Positions 11,801 to 24,360 of a DNA stretch of 64,000 nucleotides are shown piece after piece. This DNA is from Diospyros lotus (lineage: Eukaryota > Streptophyta > Magnoliopsida > Ericales > Ebenaceae). The stretch lies in assembly GCF_014633365.1 (NCBI RefSeq), contig NC_068341.1, positions 5,828,001-5,892,000 on the forward strand, given 5' to 3'. Numbering within the stretch: position 1 is the stretch's first letter; every line of letters begins with the position of its first letter. The position numbers and the translations under genes were made by a program. The notes beneath the pieces were generated by a model. The model was not told the DNA's origin and did no database searches. It saw nothing but the letters and a program-made list of their open reading frames with translations.

Positions 11801-14800
11801 AAATGAGTACAGCATCAAATTATTATTTGATTGGGATGGAAGATTAAGAAGTTGTTTAGGCTCTACGTTTTTTGTGGTCAAAGGCCAGTACCTCCAACCT
11901 TTTTTTGGAGAGCTTATAAGTTTTCTCAAAACAGCTTTTGTTGACCAAGTAAAAGACTAAAATGCCCTCATCCATTCAAGTTATTAGAGTGCAGATAACC
12001 TTAACCATTCAAGTTATTGACAAAATCCACCAAAGTCAATTGCAGGAGATTTTGATCATTTGGTTTCCTAATTAAGTCCATCATGATTGTTGTATTTTCT
12101 CTGGCAACTCAAAAAATCAAAGCAGATTGTATAAAAGTGGTATTACCAAATGCAGGAAAAAGATAAACCCTTCATGCTTTTCAGTTTCTCATTCACCTAG
12201 AGTGATTCCCATATTTTCCCAACAAAATTAATTGATGGCTCCCTTCTACGGCAGTAATTTAAGGAAAACATATGACAAACAATCTTTTCAATGGTATATA
12301 TCATAAAAATAGTTATAGCAGTTGCACAAAACCATTCAACCAATCGATTGCAACTAAATTATATCGCACCAGATTGCAGTAGTGATCAGTCATCATTGCA
12401 ATTAACCCAACCACGGAAGCAGTTCCCTCTGGAAGAGATAAGTAAGCCTGAACCATGGTAATAAAATGAGTCAAGAACACTACCAATATTAAACCAATAT
12501 GAAGCAAACTACACAACTATATATATTCACTACAACATGTGGCACTAAAAACCTCAATTTCTAACTATAAATCCTGGACAGGTGGAAAGTTCAAAGGCCC
12601 ACCCAACCTCATGGGATTAAAAGCTTGTGGTGATGAGGATAATGATGAGATCGAAAATTCAAAATTGATGATAAATCTAGGTTTTATCAATGCATAGTGA
12701 AGTGCAGCAATCAAAACCATAACCAAAATATTGGCAATGATCATGGAAAATCATATCCAATCCAAGATATTGGGGAAAAAAAAAAATCTAGACAAAATTT
12801 GAACACAGGTACATTAGAAACAACAACAATCACAAGCCTTAATCACACTAGGCGGGGAACAAAAGAATATAAAAAGAAAAAGTAAAATTCTTTGGACATT
12901 ATTAATCCACAAGTTCATTATACATGCTGTAAAATGAAAGTATCACATTTTTTAGTAGTCAATAGTATTGTAGGGGAGCTCAAAAAACTAACAAGTCAAA
13001 CATCATTTCCTTTTTCATCCTGGACTTCTCAAAACAACTGTTCAACAAACTAGTACAAGATTTCTAGCTTAAAGAAATCAATCCCTAAGTGGTTTTTTAA
13101 TATTCTTTTATTCTTCAAGCATCATATTAAGAAATAAGGTTCCACCAACATTTTCAATAATATTTAAAGGGAAAAAAAATTTAACTTCATAACTATTTCT
13201 ACTAGGTCAATCACATATACATATATAATTTTGTAAAAGAAAGATTAAAGGTGGCACTGCGATGGACATTAGCTTAACTTTGACAGAAGAAACCCAAAAG
13301 TTACATACAATTCAAATGCCAGCAGTTTCCTAACAAGCAACCCAAAAAAAAAAGTTACCGTGGTTATGTGTTAGATATATTAGACAGAAACTTCTAACTC
13401 TTAAATATACTTAAACTGGAAAAATAAAATAAAAGCATCAGCCAACTGAAAGAATATGATTGTTAAAAATTTGGCCCACTTCAGAAATATAATAGAATGC
13501 ATGCACTTACCCTGTTCATTGTATAAAGGGACTCCACCATTTCCGCTGATCGGTTCCGCACTACAGCAGCCACCTAATCCATATGAAACAAAAATCAAAA
13601 GACCCCAAAAGGGCCAAAACAATTACTGATCAATAAGCAGGAGCAGTAATCATGTGGAATTCCATAATCCTGAATATCAGTAGTTCAAACGAAACAATCA
13701 TATTAGTTCATGGAAATAAAGTGAAATACGAGTTACATGACTTCATTTTTTTTTACCATATAACGTGAGTACAGCGAACGTTACTTGAACCAACCTTTTT
13801 CCAATCTTTCCCATACTTGCGGTATGCTTCATAGAAACGCTCCAGTTCTTCCTTGCTCCACTGTGGACCTAACATGTCAGACAGCTTTCTCTTCTGTGAA
13901 AAGAACATCATGGTGTTATCCTCTTGTGGATAGTTGCAAAATGCTAAGTACAATAAGTTAATCCCTGAGCAATGGCTAAGACACTATTGTCATAGAATCA
14001 AATATAATAGAATGTAAATACAACAAAAACATGGATAAACAACATAAGAATTAACAAGAATAGCAGAACACAGCAAAGTAAGCCAAAAACCCAGATGCTA
14101 TATCCTTCAAAATTAGCCTTGAAAAGTGTCACATCCATAAGATGAAAGATAATCAACGTGATCAAAGCTAAACCAAGGAAAAAAACAAATTAGACAAAGT
14201 GATGGAACTGTGAGAAGATTTAGTGACAACATGAAGTGCATCTTAAATGAAGTACACTTTATATTAGATTTTGTTTGATGTCACGAGTTTAACAACCATC
14301 TTTCTAATTTCCAAATTATCAGTGAAATTGAAGCTTCAGCCTATAATGATTTAGGTACATACCACAACCAAGAAGATAGCAAAAGTTTGAGAAGTGTCGG
14401 GAAATAAGGAGTAATTTTCCAGTTTATCAGATTTATGAATTATTGTTTTTTCCCTGTAGTTGTTGGTTGTTTTTTCAGTTAGTTTTATCTAGTAGTGGGC
14501 TGAGTTATGGTCCTTAACTTGTGTTTTTGTTTCAGATTAGGTGGTTAGATAGTGGTTCCTTGTTTTAAGGAAGTGGGTAGTTCATCTCCAAAACTGTATA
14601 TATATTGAGTCTACTTTGCTGGAAATACAACAAGTTTTTCCTTGCCTAAATCCTAACAAGAAGCCAATTGTGTAAATTGGAACTAGATATCGGAAGGATA
14701 GGGAGAGTTTAACACAACTATGTAAAGAACATAAATATCTTGTGAAGAAAGAAAATACTTACCCGCAGCATACTTTTTTTGGCACTCTCTCCATCTTGAG

Positions 14801-14867
14801 GGGGAGAGACCTCATTGATGGAAGAAAAACGTTTATTCACACTTCTAGATTTTTTTGTTGGAGCCAT
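2438..14867 (-). CDS. ALY: ALWAYS EARLY (ALY) protein, LIN9/Mip130 family; first seven coding exons, 3' end off window
   Basis: Coding exons on the minus strand are 14763-14867, 13795-13893, 13511-13573, 12370-12447, 3624-3810, 2895-3157 and 2438-2807. All have GT/AG borders and join in frame to about 388 residues. The N-terminus ([14 protein letters not shown]), the SANT/Myb-like domain (about residues 43-93: [20 protein letters not shown]...[20 protein letters not shown]), the [16 protein letters not shown] block and the [13 protein letters not shown] motif match plant ALYs. Animal LIN9/Aly are core DREAM/MuvB subunits controlling cell-cycle genes; plant ALYs belong to the corresponding nuclear complexes and carry an extra SANT domain. 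The DIRP domain should be encoded further left, outside the window. Intron 4 (8,559 bp) contains a whole copia element, and the intron after exon 7 apparently contains the chromovirus. No coding lesion is visible, so I treat the gene as intact but partial. Which ALY paralogue it is cannot be decided. Confidence 0.92.
2895..3157 (-). CDS. ALY: ALY exon 6 ([13 protein letters not shown] and [12 protein letters not shown] motifs)
   Basis: 263 bp from acceptor TTTCTACAG to donor GTAATA; with the base carried from exon 5 it makes 88 codons. It holds [20 protein letters not shown], then [17 protein letters not shown], then [19 protein letters not shown]. These are strongly conserved in plant ALY proteins. 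Confidence 0.9.
3624..3810 (-). CDS. ALY: ALY exon 5 (acidic and basic linker)
   Basis: The exon encodes 62 codons plus one base. It opens EGSDSEQES after acceptor CTGGCAG, contains a basic segment ([12 protein letters not shown]), and ends KKKRSV before donor GTATGA. Phase and content follow the ALY family. The basic runs could serve as nuclear localisation signals (inference). Confidence 0.88.
4851..5020. repeat. imperfect tandem duplication, 90-bp period
   Basis: TTGCAAAACCCTTGAAATTA at 4851 recurs as TTGCGAAACCCTTGAAATAA at 4941, and the similarity continues through a CTCATAAAGCACC...TTGATTCCTCTT segment. Two diverged copies lie in ALY intron 4, outside the copia element. Confidence 0.75.
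5843..6137 (+). repeat. copia-1 5' LTR
   Basis: 295 bp, starting TGTGAAAG and ending AATCACA, with a TATA-like GAGTATATATAA in the middle. It pairs with 11363-11655 over its whole length. Confidence 0.92.
6138..6149 (+). other. copia-1 primer-binding site
   Basis: TGGTATCAAAGC lies immediately after the 5' LTR. This is the usual plant copia site complementary to the 3' end of initiator methionine tRNA (consensus TGGTATCAGAGC, one difference). Confidence 0.85.
6164..11330 (+). pseudogene. copia-1 gag-pol pseudogene
   Basis: Gag-like frames start at about 6164 (ATGGCATCC) and hold a UBN2-type gag region (6512-7063) with stops, then a damaged zinc knuckle ([14 protein letters not shown]). The protease has DSKV where DSGA or DTGA is expected. 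The GAG-pre/integrase (KLGHPSS...; [28 protein letters not shown]) is split by the hAT insertion. Reverse transcriptase follows ([16 protein letters not shown]) and RNase H ([25 protein letters not shown]), all broken by stops. In a working element this polyprotein would package, reverse-transcribe and integrate the element. Confidence 0.88.
8150..8883. mobile_element. non-autonomous hAT-like element nested in copia-1 integrase
   Basis: A perfect 18-bp terminal inverted repeat (AGTGTTATTAAAGGCGCA at 8151-8168; its reverse complement at 8858-8875) bounds about 730 bp with subterminal AGGCGC-type repeats, a hAT hallmark. It interrupts the copia integrase frame (…YTRYTWLY | PLKLKSDT…). GGCTATAC before it and GGTCATAC at 8884-8891 resemble an 8-bp target duplication with two transitions; the 3' end has about 7 extra bases beyond the inverted repeat. 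An acidic frame around 8575-8660 may be a transposase tail. Confidence 0.85.
11363..11655 (+). repeat. copia-1 3' LTR
   Basis: 293 bp matching the 5' LTR. Its first bases read TTTG instead of TGTG, and a purine tract (GAGGAGGAA) precedes it. It ends TCACA at 11655. Confidence 0.92.
12370..12447 (-). CDS. ALY: ALY exon 4 (AYLSLPEG...MMTDHY block)
   Basis: The 26 codons run from AYLSLPEG through [16 protein letters not shown] to CNL, a highly conserved block after the SANT domain. The acceptor is TTCAG. The donor is weak (CTG|GTGCGA), chosen because it gives [14 protein letters not shown], the junction expected for the family. This weak donor faces the 8.56-kb TE-bearing intron; unspliced reading adds about 18 residues before a stop. 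Confidence 0.85.
13511..13573 (-). CDS. ALY: ALY exon 3 (rest of the SANT domain)
   Basis: The 21 codons read [21 protein letters not shown], in phase 0, between acceptor GGATTAG and donor GTAAGT. They complete the SANT recognition-helix region and splice directly to AYLSLPEG. The exon is too short to appear as a long open frame. Confidence 0.9.
13795..13893 (-). CDS. ALY: ALY exon 2 (first half of the SANT domain)
   Basis: The 33 codons begin [12 protein letters not shown] and end KDWKK, in phase 0, between acceptor TTCACAG and donor GTTGGT. They hold the first helices of the SANT/Myb-like domain, with the tryptophan of GPQW and that of KDWKK as core residues. Confidence 0.9.
14763..14867 (-). 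CDS. ALY: ALY exon 1 (start codon exon, 35 codons)
   Basis: The ATG (complement of 14865-14867) opens [14 protein letters not shown], the basic N-terminus typical of plant ALYs. The exon ends in ...KKSMLR just before a consensus donor GTAAGT (complement of 14757-14762), in phase 0. A 5'UTR splice acceptor (CCTCAG) lies roughly 25-30 bp upstream of the ATG. Confidence 0.9.
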
Positions 14868-16703
14868 GGATAAACCAATACCCTAATCAACTGAGGACAC
14901 CAACAGGAAAGGCATATGTTACCAAATAATACAAAGAGAACGAAGGAAACCAAATGAAAATCAAAATCTAAAAATAAATAAAAAAATGTGCCTCCACTCA
15001 ATAAGGATCCTATTTGATTGCATTCTTCCCCAAAGAAAGGGGATAACTAAATCAAAAAAGAAAAAACAGTTTGATCTACTAAGAATTCCAAGCAACACAA
15101 TCCAAATTCTATAAGCAAATATCCAATTTGCAAGTTTCATCAAGAAATTTGATGGAATCAGGGATTCCCAGCCAAAAACAAAAAATAAACAAACAAACAA
15201 AGATTCCCAAACTCCCAATTATTATCTTGGTTTAGTACTTCATCAGTTTGAGGGAAAGGAAAAATTATTCACATGTCCTTTTTAGATCAGCCAATCAGCC
15301 ATCATTAAACCATTGCATTATATTGTCATAAAGGTTGTAGCAGCAGCCAGTGACTAAATAATAGTACCACCCATCTAATACATATCTCAAGTTAACAGCT
15401 TCTAATAATCTGAATGCCACAGGTTAGCTTCAAGTATCCTTCTTTTATGGTCCGTTAAATCAGGAGTATTGCATCTGATAAATCACAGCAGTCAACTCCT
15501 TTTTCACAGAGTCAACCCAACACCGTGAAAAATTAATCAACTTCAGGTTCTGAAGATAACCCGTGTTTATTATTTATTGCCACGTAACTAATTTTCTTCA
15601 CACAAAATCTGTGCTTGTGTTAACATATTCCTGATATAGATTCAGGGATTTTTTTTCTCTTCTGTGGACAAGTAAGAGAAAGTAGAGAATTTAAATCTAC
15701 CAATTGAAATAGTTCAGACAAAATAGAAACTGTCACAGGAATAATGGATAAGTCATATATTGAAGCTCATCTTATGGGTACTCGTGATCCTTGCTCAGGC
15801 AGGAGGAAAAAAGGGAAGAAAAGCCCATCTAAAAAACTAAATTACAAAATGAAACAGTCACAGAATACGCATTGGTTATCGTGCAACTAGTTTTAATGAC
15901 AGTAGCATATACTTTTTGTTAAGTGGGAGACAAACAAGCTCAACCAAGAAGACAGGCTCATGATTTGCGGAAAGTAATTTGACTGTTCCACCTGAAACTC
16001 AAATAAAGGTACTGCTTCACTGAGTACATCATTTACAGGTCCAAACTCAAAATTTCATGAACAATCATAAAGATAAAATTTAAAGCATGAGTTTCAAGCT
16101 AAAACTCCAAGCCTGTGTGCAAAATTGGCTTTTCTATCTAACCATATTTCAGAATCATCTTAAAGCCTGCAAAAGCATCAGGGCCTGAATTCCTGAATTG
16201 TATAAAAAAAACCTAATTTAAACAGGAATCAACCGTTAAAGATCACCTTAAAAAAATAGATCGAGAATTTTCATAATCAAAGCTTCGGACGTCAGCTGAT
16301 CACATCAAGAAGCTTCGCCCAGATCCTAATAGGCGTACTCAGCAAAGTCAGCATATGAGTGTAAGCCAATTCATGAATATATATATATACACAGGCACAC
16401 ACACACATGCCCACAAAATCAAAAACGAACTTACCAACCTAAACTATGGGTTTAAACCTCCAAGAAATAGCAGAAGAAGAAGAAGAGACAATTTGATTGC
16501 GAAATCGGAAAATTCAAAAATAAGTTAAAATTTTCAAATTTGAACTGAAGGAGTAGAAACTTTAGTGAATGGATATACAATACATTGTGGCCAGAGCCCC
16601 CGGACCCCAGAAGGCAGCTCGAAATTCTCAGTCAAAACCCTAATTTAAACGGCGCAAAAGAAAACGATCAGAAAAGCAGCGAGGCAAACAAATGTGGTCT
16701 TAC

Positions 16704-16912
16704 CGATCAGATAAGCGATGCTTCGGGCTTGAACCATCGGATGCGACAGTGGCGAATCCAGGCGAGCGGAGAATCGGGGCGGTGGAGCGATTGGAGAAGG
16801 GGAAGACGAAGATGAATTTAGCGGATTGCGGGAGAGAAAGGGTGGGAGATTTGGGGCAGAACCGGGAAACTTGAAAACGAGAGACGCCGAAGAGCCACCA
16901 AAACCAAAACCA
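16704..16912 (-). other. probable ALY 5'UTR exon and transcription-start region
   Basis: A GC-richer block ends at a good donor on the minus strand (ATCG|GTAAGACC, border 16704). It is followed by an intron of about 1.8 kb reaching the acceptor just upstream of the ALY ATG. A second candidate donor (TTG|GTAAGT, border 16435) suggests alternative leader splicing. Transcription probably starts near 16.91 kb, next to the AT-rich spacer. The overlapping plus-strand open frames here are not convincing. Confidence 0.55.
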
Positions 16913-19900
16913 AAGCTTTGTTCAATGACCTTCTTTTCTTTTTAAACTTTTTTTGCTCTAATTTATTTGAAATTGAGTGGAAAGAGTTCCGTTAATTTCA
17001 CTTCTACCCCTATATTATGCTGTTGTGCCAGTCAATGCCTTTTGACTGAAATTATTACAAATTCCCCCGACTGCTACCAGAATTTTAAGCTAATATCTTG
17101 GCATTTTTTCAATGCTCCTTGAATTTATTTTATATTTATTTTAAAATAAAAATAATAATAATAATTGATGTCATTTTTTTATGAAAAATATAACTTCTCT
17201 TGTTTAATTATTTAAAAGTCTAAATTACATAAATCTCCATGAAGTAAGGTTAAACTCAATAGTATCCATTCATTTTTTAAAAAATTATAGATATCTCCTT
17301 TATTATCATTTTATCTTTATTATTATTTCAAACTATAGAACTTTTTTTTTAAATACAGATAATGGGTGAAAAGTGAACTACATAAATGCAAAGGTTCATT
17401 CTTGGTCATTAGCAATAATCACAATGGAAATCAACCACTATCGGTATTTTATTTATTTATTTTTATTTTTTAAAAACATGTGAAATAATAAATAAAATTA
17501 AACAAATATATTGTTTAATGAGAGATAACATGGAACTAAGAGATTTGGTTAGGTTAAATTTTTAAACCTATTGACTATTAACTTGGTAAACGAGGAAAAT
17601 AGATAATAAAAAATAATAAATGAATAAATAATAATAATAATGAGAACATATTGCATGATACACAATACTTTAATAAATATATATCTTGTGAATTATATCT
17701 ATCAAAACTATAAACTTTAAATATGCATGTCAAAATTGCCGACCACGCCATTAAAATTGTCGATCATTTCTTATGTTTTTTCCTTATAAAATAATCTTTA
17801 AGGTAAAACAGTCGACTAGCATTTGTAAACAATCAACCAAAATCATAAATGGTGTCGACCAAATTTTTAAATTGTCAACCTTTTGTTTTACATGTTTTCA
17901 ATCACTTGTTGTCGATAGCCACTTAATCATTTACAATCGAAAGTTTTGAGAACAATCAACTAATTTTTATAAATTATCAATTGGCCTAGTTACAAAATTT
18001 GAAAATCAATCGACTAATTTTGTTTCAGACACTTGAACAATTAACTATACGCGTGCTTTTGCAAGTTAGATTTCTCAAACATTAGACACTAACGACTAAA
18101 TTTATTGAGAAAGGCTACGAAAATTATAAATAAAATAAATTTTGAAACTCAAAATAGATATACCATTTCATGCTATTCAAATTTCAAATTTTAAAAGCTC
18201 TCACATCTCTATGTACTTAATTTGTAGTCTCATTTTTTTGGTCAAATGTTTGATATGTTATTGTATTATTTATTTTCACCCTTGGTTTTAACAAAGTTTT
18301 ATGTGAAAGTATATTTCAAGAGTATTCCTATAACTTGTATTTGTTATACCTTGTAAAATTTAACTATTATACTAGACGAATTAGAAAAGTTTGCTAGTTG
18401 GTAAATATAAAAAAGTTAAAATCTCTAATTAGAAGGTTGGAGCATTAGATGTAGACTAATTTGAACCGAACCATTATAAATTATTATTTTGATTGTATAT
18501 TTTGTTTTCCATCTTCTTTATGCAGTTCACTATTTTCGATTTTTTTATTGAAAATCTTAATAAGATTTGAAAATTTTTTAAACACCAAATTTACTACCCT
18601 ATTTAAGCGCATGATAACATTATACTACACACGACTATTTTTTGTGTTTTTTTGGGGGGAATGGGTACTCAAGTGTCATCAATGGAACCAGAACTACACT
18701 TGTTAAAATTTACTAACCAGTATCATTTACATATTCACATTTAAATGTGCAATAGTCTCGTGGTTGATAACCAACCAATCACCTAATAGCGAGACAGACT
18801 AAATATTTTGTTTGCTATTTCAACTATCACATCACTCAAACTATCACCTTAGTATTTTTCATCAAATTTTGTGAACAAATAACAATATTTTGAAATAGTA
18901 AAAATAATATTTCCAGAAGGAATAAAGTATTTTGAAACTTTGGATCGAAATTGGAAATTGGTTTGCATGTTCAAATTCAATCATATTAGGGTAATGTTCA
19001 AATTCAATCACATTAGGGTAAAGAAAGCAAATATTGAAGCATAATGAAGTGACAAGAAAGAAAAATCAAAATTAACATATGTTAAACATTGTCAATACCT
19101 CTTTTATATGCCATCCAATTATTCTAATCTAAGAGCTTTCAAACTTGAAAGGTAACAACCTTATCATTAAGATTTATATATTAGTTTAAATAAAATTGTT
19201 ATTGTTGGACTACAATAATGAACATTTATTTATTTTGAAAAAACTCAACAAGTAGTCAAAAAAACAATGAGTGTCAATCACCTTTCCCACATTGTATACC
19301 AAATCTAGGGGATAAGAAGTCATTCGGGACAAATTTAGTATGCTAGCTCGGAAAGAGCTCGATTCGTTGATTGGGAGAGCTGTGGAGAAATTTAAGGGAT
19401 AAGGAATGTAGTAGTGTCGTAGGATATCTTATGTCTTTTGCTTGGGCCCTCATATACTTAAGTTAGACAAGATCTTTATGAAGTGCAAAATGCAAAAGTA
19501 ATAAAGATGTTGTATAAGAAAATGATGAATGAGGGAAGCGATTGCTAACAATATTAGTTGTGCGCGTTTTTATTTGTCTTGTCTTATTTCGCTTGTCTTT
19601 TCTTATCTTCCATTTGCTTTATCTAAAAATTGAAGAGTTTTAGGCTATTTATAGGTATCAAAGGGACAAGGACACACGACGCATGTGTGAGGGTGTGGTG
19701 CTCTTTCTCGATAAATGGTGGTACATCTTCCATGTCTGCGGTGTTGTCCCAAGATTAAACTCGAAAATAACCTTTGAGATAAACCATTTCCAAGTGAAGA
19801 AGGTCCCTTTAAAAGAGGAGGGCATGGACCAAGTAAGTTGGATTGTCGTGAAACAATGCAGGGGTAATGCATGAAGGGGACGTGTCTCCTTATGTTCCTT

Positions 19901-22900
19901 CCGATAGCATAGCTCGACCAGCGGAAATGATGACATGCATGTTTAGGAAATTGGTCTCAGACGAATGATGGATGAATAATAATTTCTCAAGGGGTTATGC
20001 TCATGCCCTAAGAATGTTCTCCAAAATTATGGCTTCTTTTGGAATTGCTAGCATATTGCCTACTTGACGAGGACTCTCATTTGGAGGCTACGCCACAACA
20101 AAAATTGTGTCAATCTTATCATTAATTTCATTGATATGTTAAAGCAATTCATTAATAGATCAAGATGGTAGCTCCAAACAATTGGATCTTTTCAAACAAA
20201 TTTATAAAAAAACGTAACAATTTGAGCTTGATTAAAATGAGTGGTTCTCTTCCTAAAATAACATGCATATCAAGGCACAAAGTTTAACAATAATCAAAAT
20301 GAGTGGTTCTCATATTAAAATCACTAAATTTTTATTTGTATTGCTTACATATATATTGACATGTTCGTGATGTGAAAATTGTATAAGCTATGATAATTAT
20401 CCATGTTCACATAGCCACTGGTATCATTTGAGTAAGTGACATGTAAGGTTGGTTATTATTTTATTTAGTTAAATTGGTGTTATTTATCTTGACCTGAGTA
20501 TGAAAAGTTGAAAAATATTATTTGACTTTTGGTATTAACTTGCCTTTATATGGTCATGTATATGGGTACCTACTACATTTATCATGCATGAAAAAAAATA
20601 TATATTTTTTAAACATTCGCTAAATGATTCAACATTTAATGTTACATATTCAAATATGTCAATCGACACCTATAAACCACAAGGGCAAGAATAAGATAAA
20701 TATACACGACTAATTTGCTAGTGAAGACATTCTATAATTTTACATCATTTTATATATAGCTCATATTTCCAATGTTAATAATGTAATTATAAGTCCTATA
20801 TTTTATGAATGTATGTTTGAAGTTACATTTTGAATAAATACATACTAGCTATGTATTTTTTTTCACAATATTGTAATTCAAACTACATCCCGTGTATTAT
20901 TTTTAATTACTTGTCTTAACTTTAAATTTATTGATAATGTTACATTAAAATGAGGGGTAAAAAATGAATTCTGAAAAATTTAGAGACTAAGTGTAATTAT
21001 AAAAAATGTCAAATTTCCTACATAGTATTCGTTAGTAGTGAAATGACTCAAAAATTTTATCACACATACATATATGTATTTGTTTATAAACTCAAATAAA
21101 ACTCATCGCATATTTTCATTAAGCAACAGAAGTTAACATAAATATTTATATCATAATTCATTACAACTTAATTTTAAGGGGCAATAAAAACTTAAATACA
21201 ACTTAAACTCTTTCCTTTCATTCTGCCCTAAAAAACACTCTCATGAATCTTTTGATTGGAAAAACCCTATACACATACTAACTCATAAGAATTATCTCAA
21301 TTGAACATGCTTGTATCCATGACTTTTTCCCTTATCTAGAATGATGTAAAGCAAATATGAGCCACAAGATTCAACAAGTATAAATGAAGTAAATAAGGGG
21401 TAATAGGAAATTGAAGTAAGATAGAATTATATTACCCACTTACATAAGAAATGACTATGCCATAATACACACCACCATATGCTCGTGGTATACTTTACAA
21501 CACCACGCAACCATGTACATCATACACATCAATCCATACTATGTCTCACAACAATATGCACATATGCTATGCCTCGTGTCATATTTGCAACACATGCTAA
21601 AATATATGCATACGGCCCTTAGGACTCACTCATTACCAATATACTCAAACCATATATATACAACTCTTAAGGCTTACAACTATCAATATACGCAAATCAT
21701 GAATACGGGCTCATTTGCCTAGTAACACACGCTTAGCATACCCACACATCACCGGCATGGTCTACTAGCAGTGTTATAGCCCAATGCAGAGGTTGGCGCC
21801 TGTGTAATACACGTCTACCTTGCCAAGCCGTTACTTGAAGCAATTTGGTAGCAGTACCCCCACATATTGTCCGCCAATCATATAAATATCATTTTTTCCC
21901 TGAACATGGTCATAATCACAACACAAAATAACAAGTGCGCTAAGTATTTATCATGTATATAACTCAATTTGTAAATATGTATAATTTCATGCATGATCCA
22001 CATGTTACTCACCCCATTATAATTAAACACATGCATCCATAATTATACTCTTAAACATTTTCAACACATGCTCACATATGGCAATTTTCATGCATAATAA
22101 TTTTCCCTCATCATTTATCAATTCATAACAATACTATGTTCATACCCTAATAAATGATGTATCATTTTCCATACATAAATGTATATTCCTAAATAATTAT
22201 AAATACTTTATCAATTTTCTCTCACAACCATACTTGTACTCCTCAAAATATTACATAAAATATTAGCAACACCTTCATCAAATAGTAGCATATTTTTTAC
22301 ACATAAATTAATGACAAAATATTTTTAAACCCGATGATGGGTTGTTACAGGTAGAGTGAGGTGTTACATACACACCCATGATATAATGTTTTGAATTTTT
22401 GTTTTAGCTCTTAAACGCAATTTGGGTTCGATTCACCTTGTAGGTTTTTATTTGAAACTATCTTAATAAAAATAAATTTTTACTCAGTAAGTTTGATTTG
22501 TGTCCAATTTGAGAAAATACTTAAAGTATCAAGATTAAGTTTGAGAAAGAGATTGGATAATATTCTTGACCTTGAACCTAAATCCACATATATATATGTT
22601 ATTTATGTATTAACCTTTTAGGTTAATATTTATATTTCAACTCATAACTACGTCATTAAGGTTTTAAATAATCAATATACATTGAAGATGTATTTGATTC
22701 AATTTTAAATTTTAATTTTGAAAATCTTATTTTTGTTTGATGTTTTAATTTTAATTTAGAGGTTGGAATTTGTTCATATTTTAATATTTTTTTTCATGTT
22801 AATCAATGTTTGGATAAGATCTAAGATGGGGTTTAGGCATGAGTTTAGGGTTGATTCAATGTGGTTTGGGTTGGTAATTTGGGGATCGGGCTCCTTATGG

Positions 22901-24360
22901 GAATCCCTAAGCTTTATGGGGATAGGATTAAGGTTAATTTTCCTTCAATGATCATGTTCCTATTCAAGTTTGGAGATGAGTTTAAGAGTTCAAAATTGGA
23001 ATTGTGGATAACACTATTCGCCCCAACCCATCTCATTCCATTTCTAGTTTCCTTTTAAAATTAAAAGAGTGATGATGATGAAAGAAGACGGATTCGACTC
23101 TTCTAATGTTACTCATTTTACTTTAATATTAGTCTTTGATTAAAAATGGAGAGTTAAGATTTAATTAATCATTAAAAACAAAAGAAAATTAATTTAATAT
23201 TAGTCTTTGATTAATGTGTGTTAGGTTTTTTTTATTTTTTAAAATCATAATTAAAAAAATGTTAAATAATAAACAAAAACAATAAATGTATATAGAAAAA
23301 CAACTCCACAAATTAATCATAATTAGATGTTGATATAAATGTACACACAAAACAAGTTCACAAATTAATTATTTAAAAATTCATTTTTTTTGGAGGATGG
23401 GCTTTGGGTTAAAATGGGTCGGGTCCGGTCAAACTCGTTCGGCGCTTGCTTCTTCATTTGGCGATTGAAGATGAATGGTGTGACGTAAGGATAATGATTG
23501 ATGATGACCGACAATGACAAACGACAGTGAAGACACATGAGAAAATGTGACACAAGATTGGGACGATCTCAATATTAATTTTGTATGATACTAAATTTTA
23601 TATTAACCTCAATATTATTCAAATCATCGTTTATACTAAACTAATAAAAATTAATAAATATTAATTTTATGGATTAGTATGCTTTTGTATGATTTTTAAA
23701 GTAATTTGATTCAGTTTAAATTTAAAATATAATAGAGCCATAGCTTATGATATAATTTCTAGAAATTTTCAAATTATGGGGAATGCACGCCTAAGAGAGA
23801 ATTGGAACCCAAAGCACATGGCCCCCCCCGAGAAACTGAAAGCAACGTTAGACCCGCAATGGACAAATGCATTGGGCCACCCTTTGGTTATACTCACGTC
23901 ACTTTTGACATGAAAAAGTAAATTATTATTATTCAAATTCCGTCCAGGAAAATATCACTAATAATAAAATTAACAATTATTTGAATATAAAATAAATAAA
24001 AATTCACCTATTGTCTGGTAGTTGTAATTTAATTTTTATTTTTTTTAATAATCTTAATCTATGACCATGTAAATTGACAGTTGCTTAAATTTAAAAATAA
24101 AAAATCTAATTTTTTTAAACAGATGTCACTCAAATGATAATAGTGCAAAATACGGTATATTTATCAGAAATTAATAATAATATTTTATAATAAAATACAT
24201 TATTTAAAAATAAAATATATTTATTAATGATCATGTAATAAATAACTAATAAAATATATTATAAATTTAGAATGATAGAATAAATATTTATAAATCAACT
24301 AAATAAATATTTTAAGATTTATTTAGTGGAATTTTTATTTTACATTTTTCAGTGACATGA
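16913..24360. other. intergenic AT-rich spacer, no convincing gene
   Basis: About 7.4 kb with no gene-like frame. It contains scattered GTCGAC/CAATCGAC-type motifs (17.73-18.05 kb), one LTR-like block (about 19.26-20.06 kb), and a stretch ending in TGTTACA at about 22.35 kb that could be the end of a minus-strand gypsy LTR (TGTAACAACCC...). None could be closed into a complete element. Confidence 0.6.
19260..20060 (-). repeat. possible LTR or retroelement remnant
   Basis: On the minus strand a promoter-like CCTATAAATAGCC (near 19.65 kb) is followed by a purine-rich leader-like stretch, resembling a plant LTR. It is clearly less AT-rich than its surroundings. No paired copy, primer-binding site or target duplication was identified, so this is a weak call. 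Confidence 0.25.
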
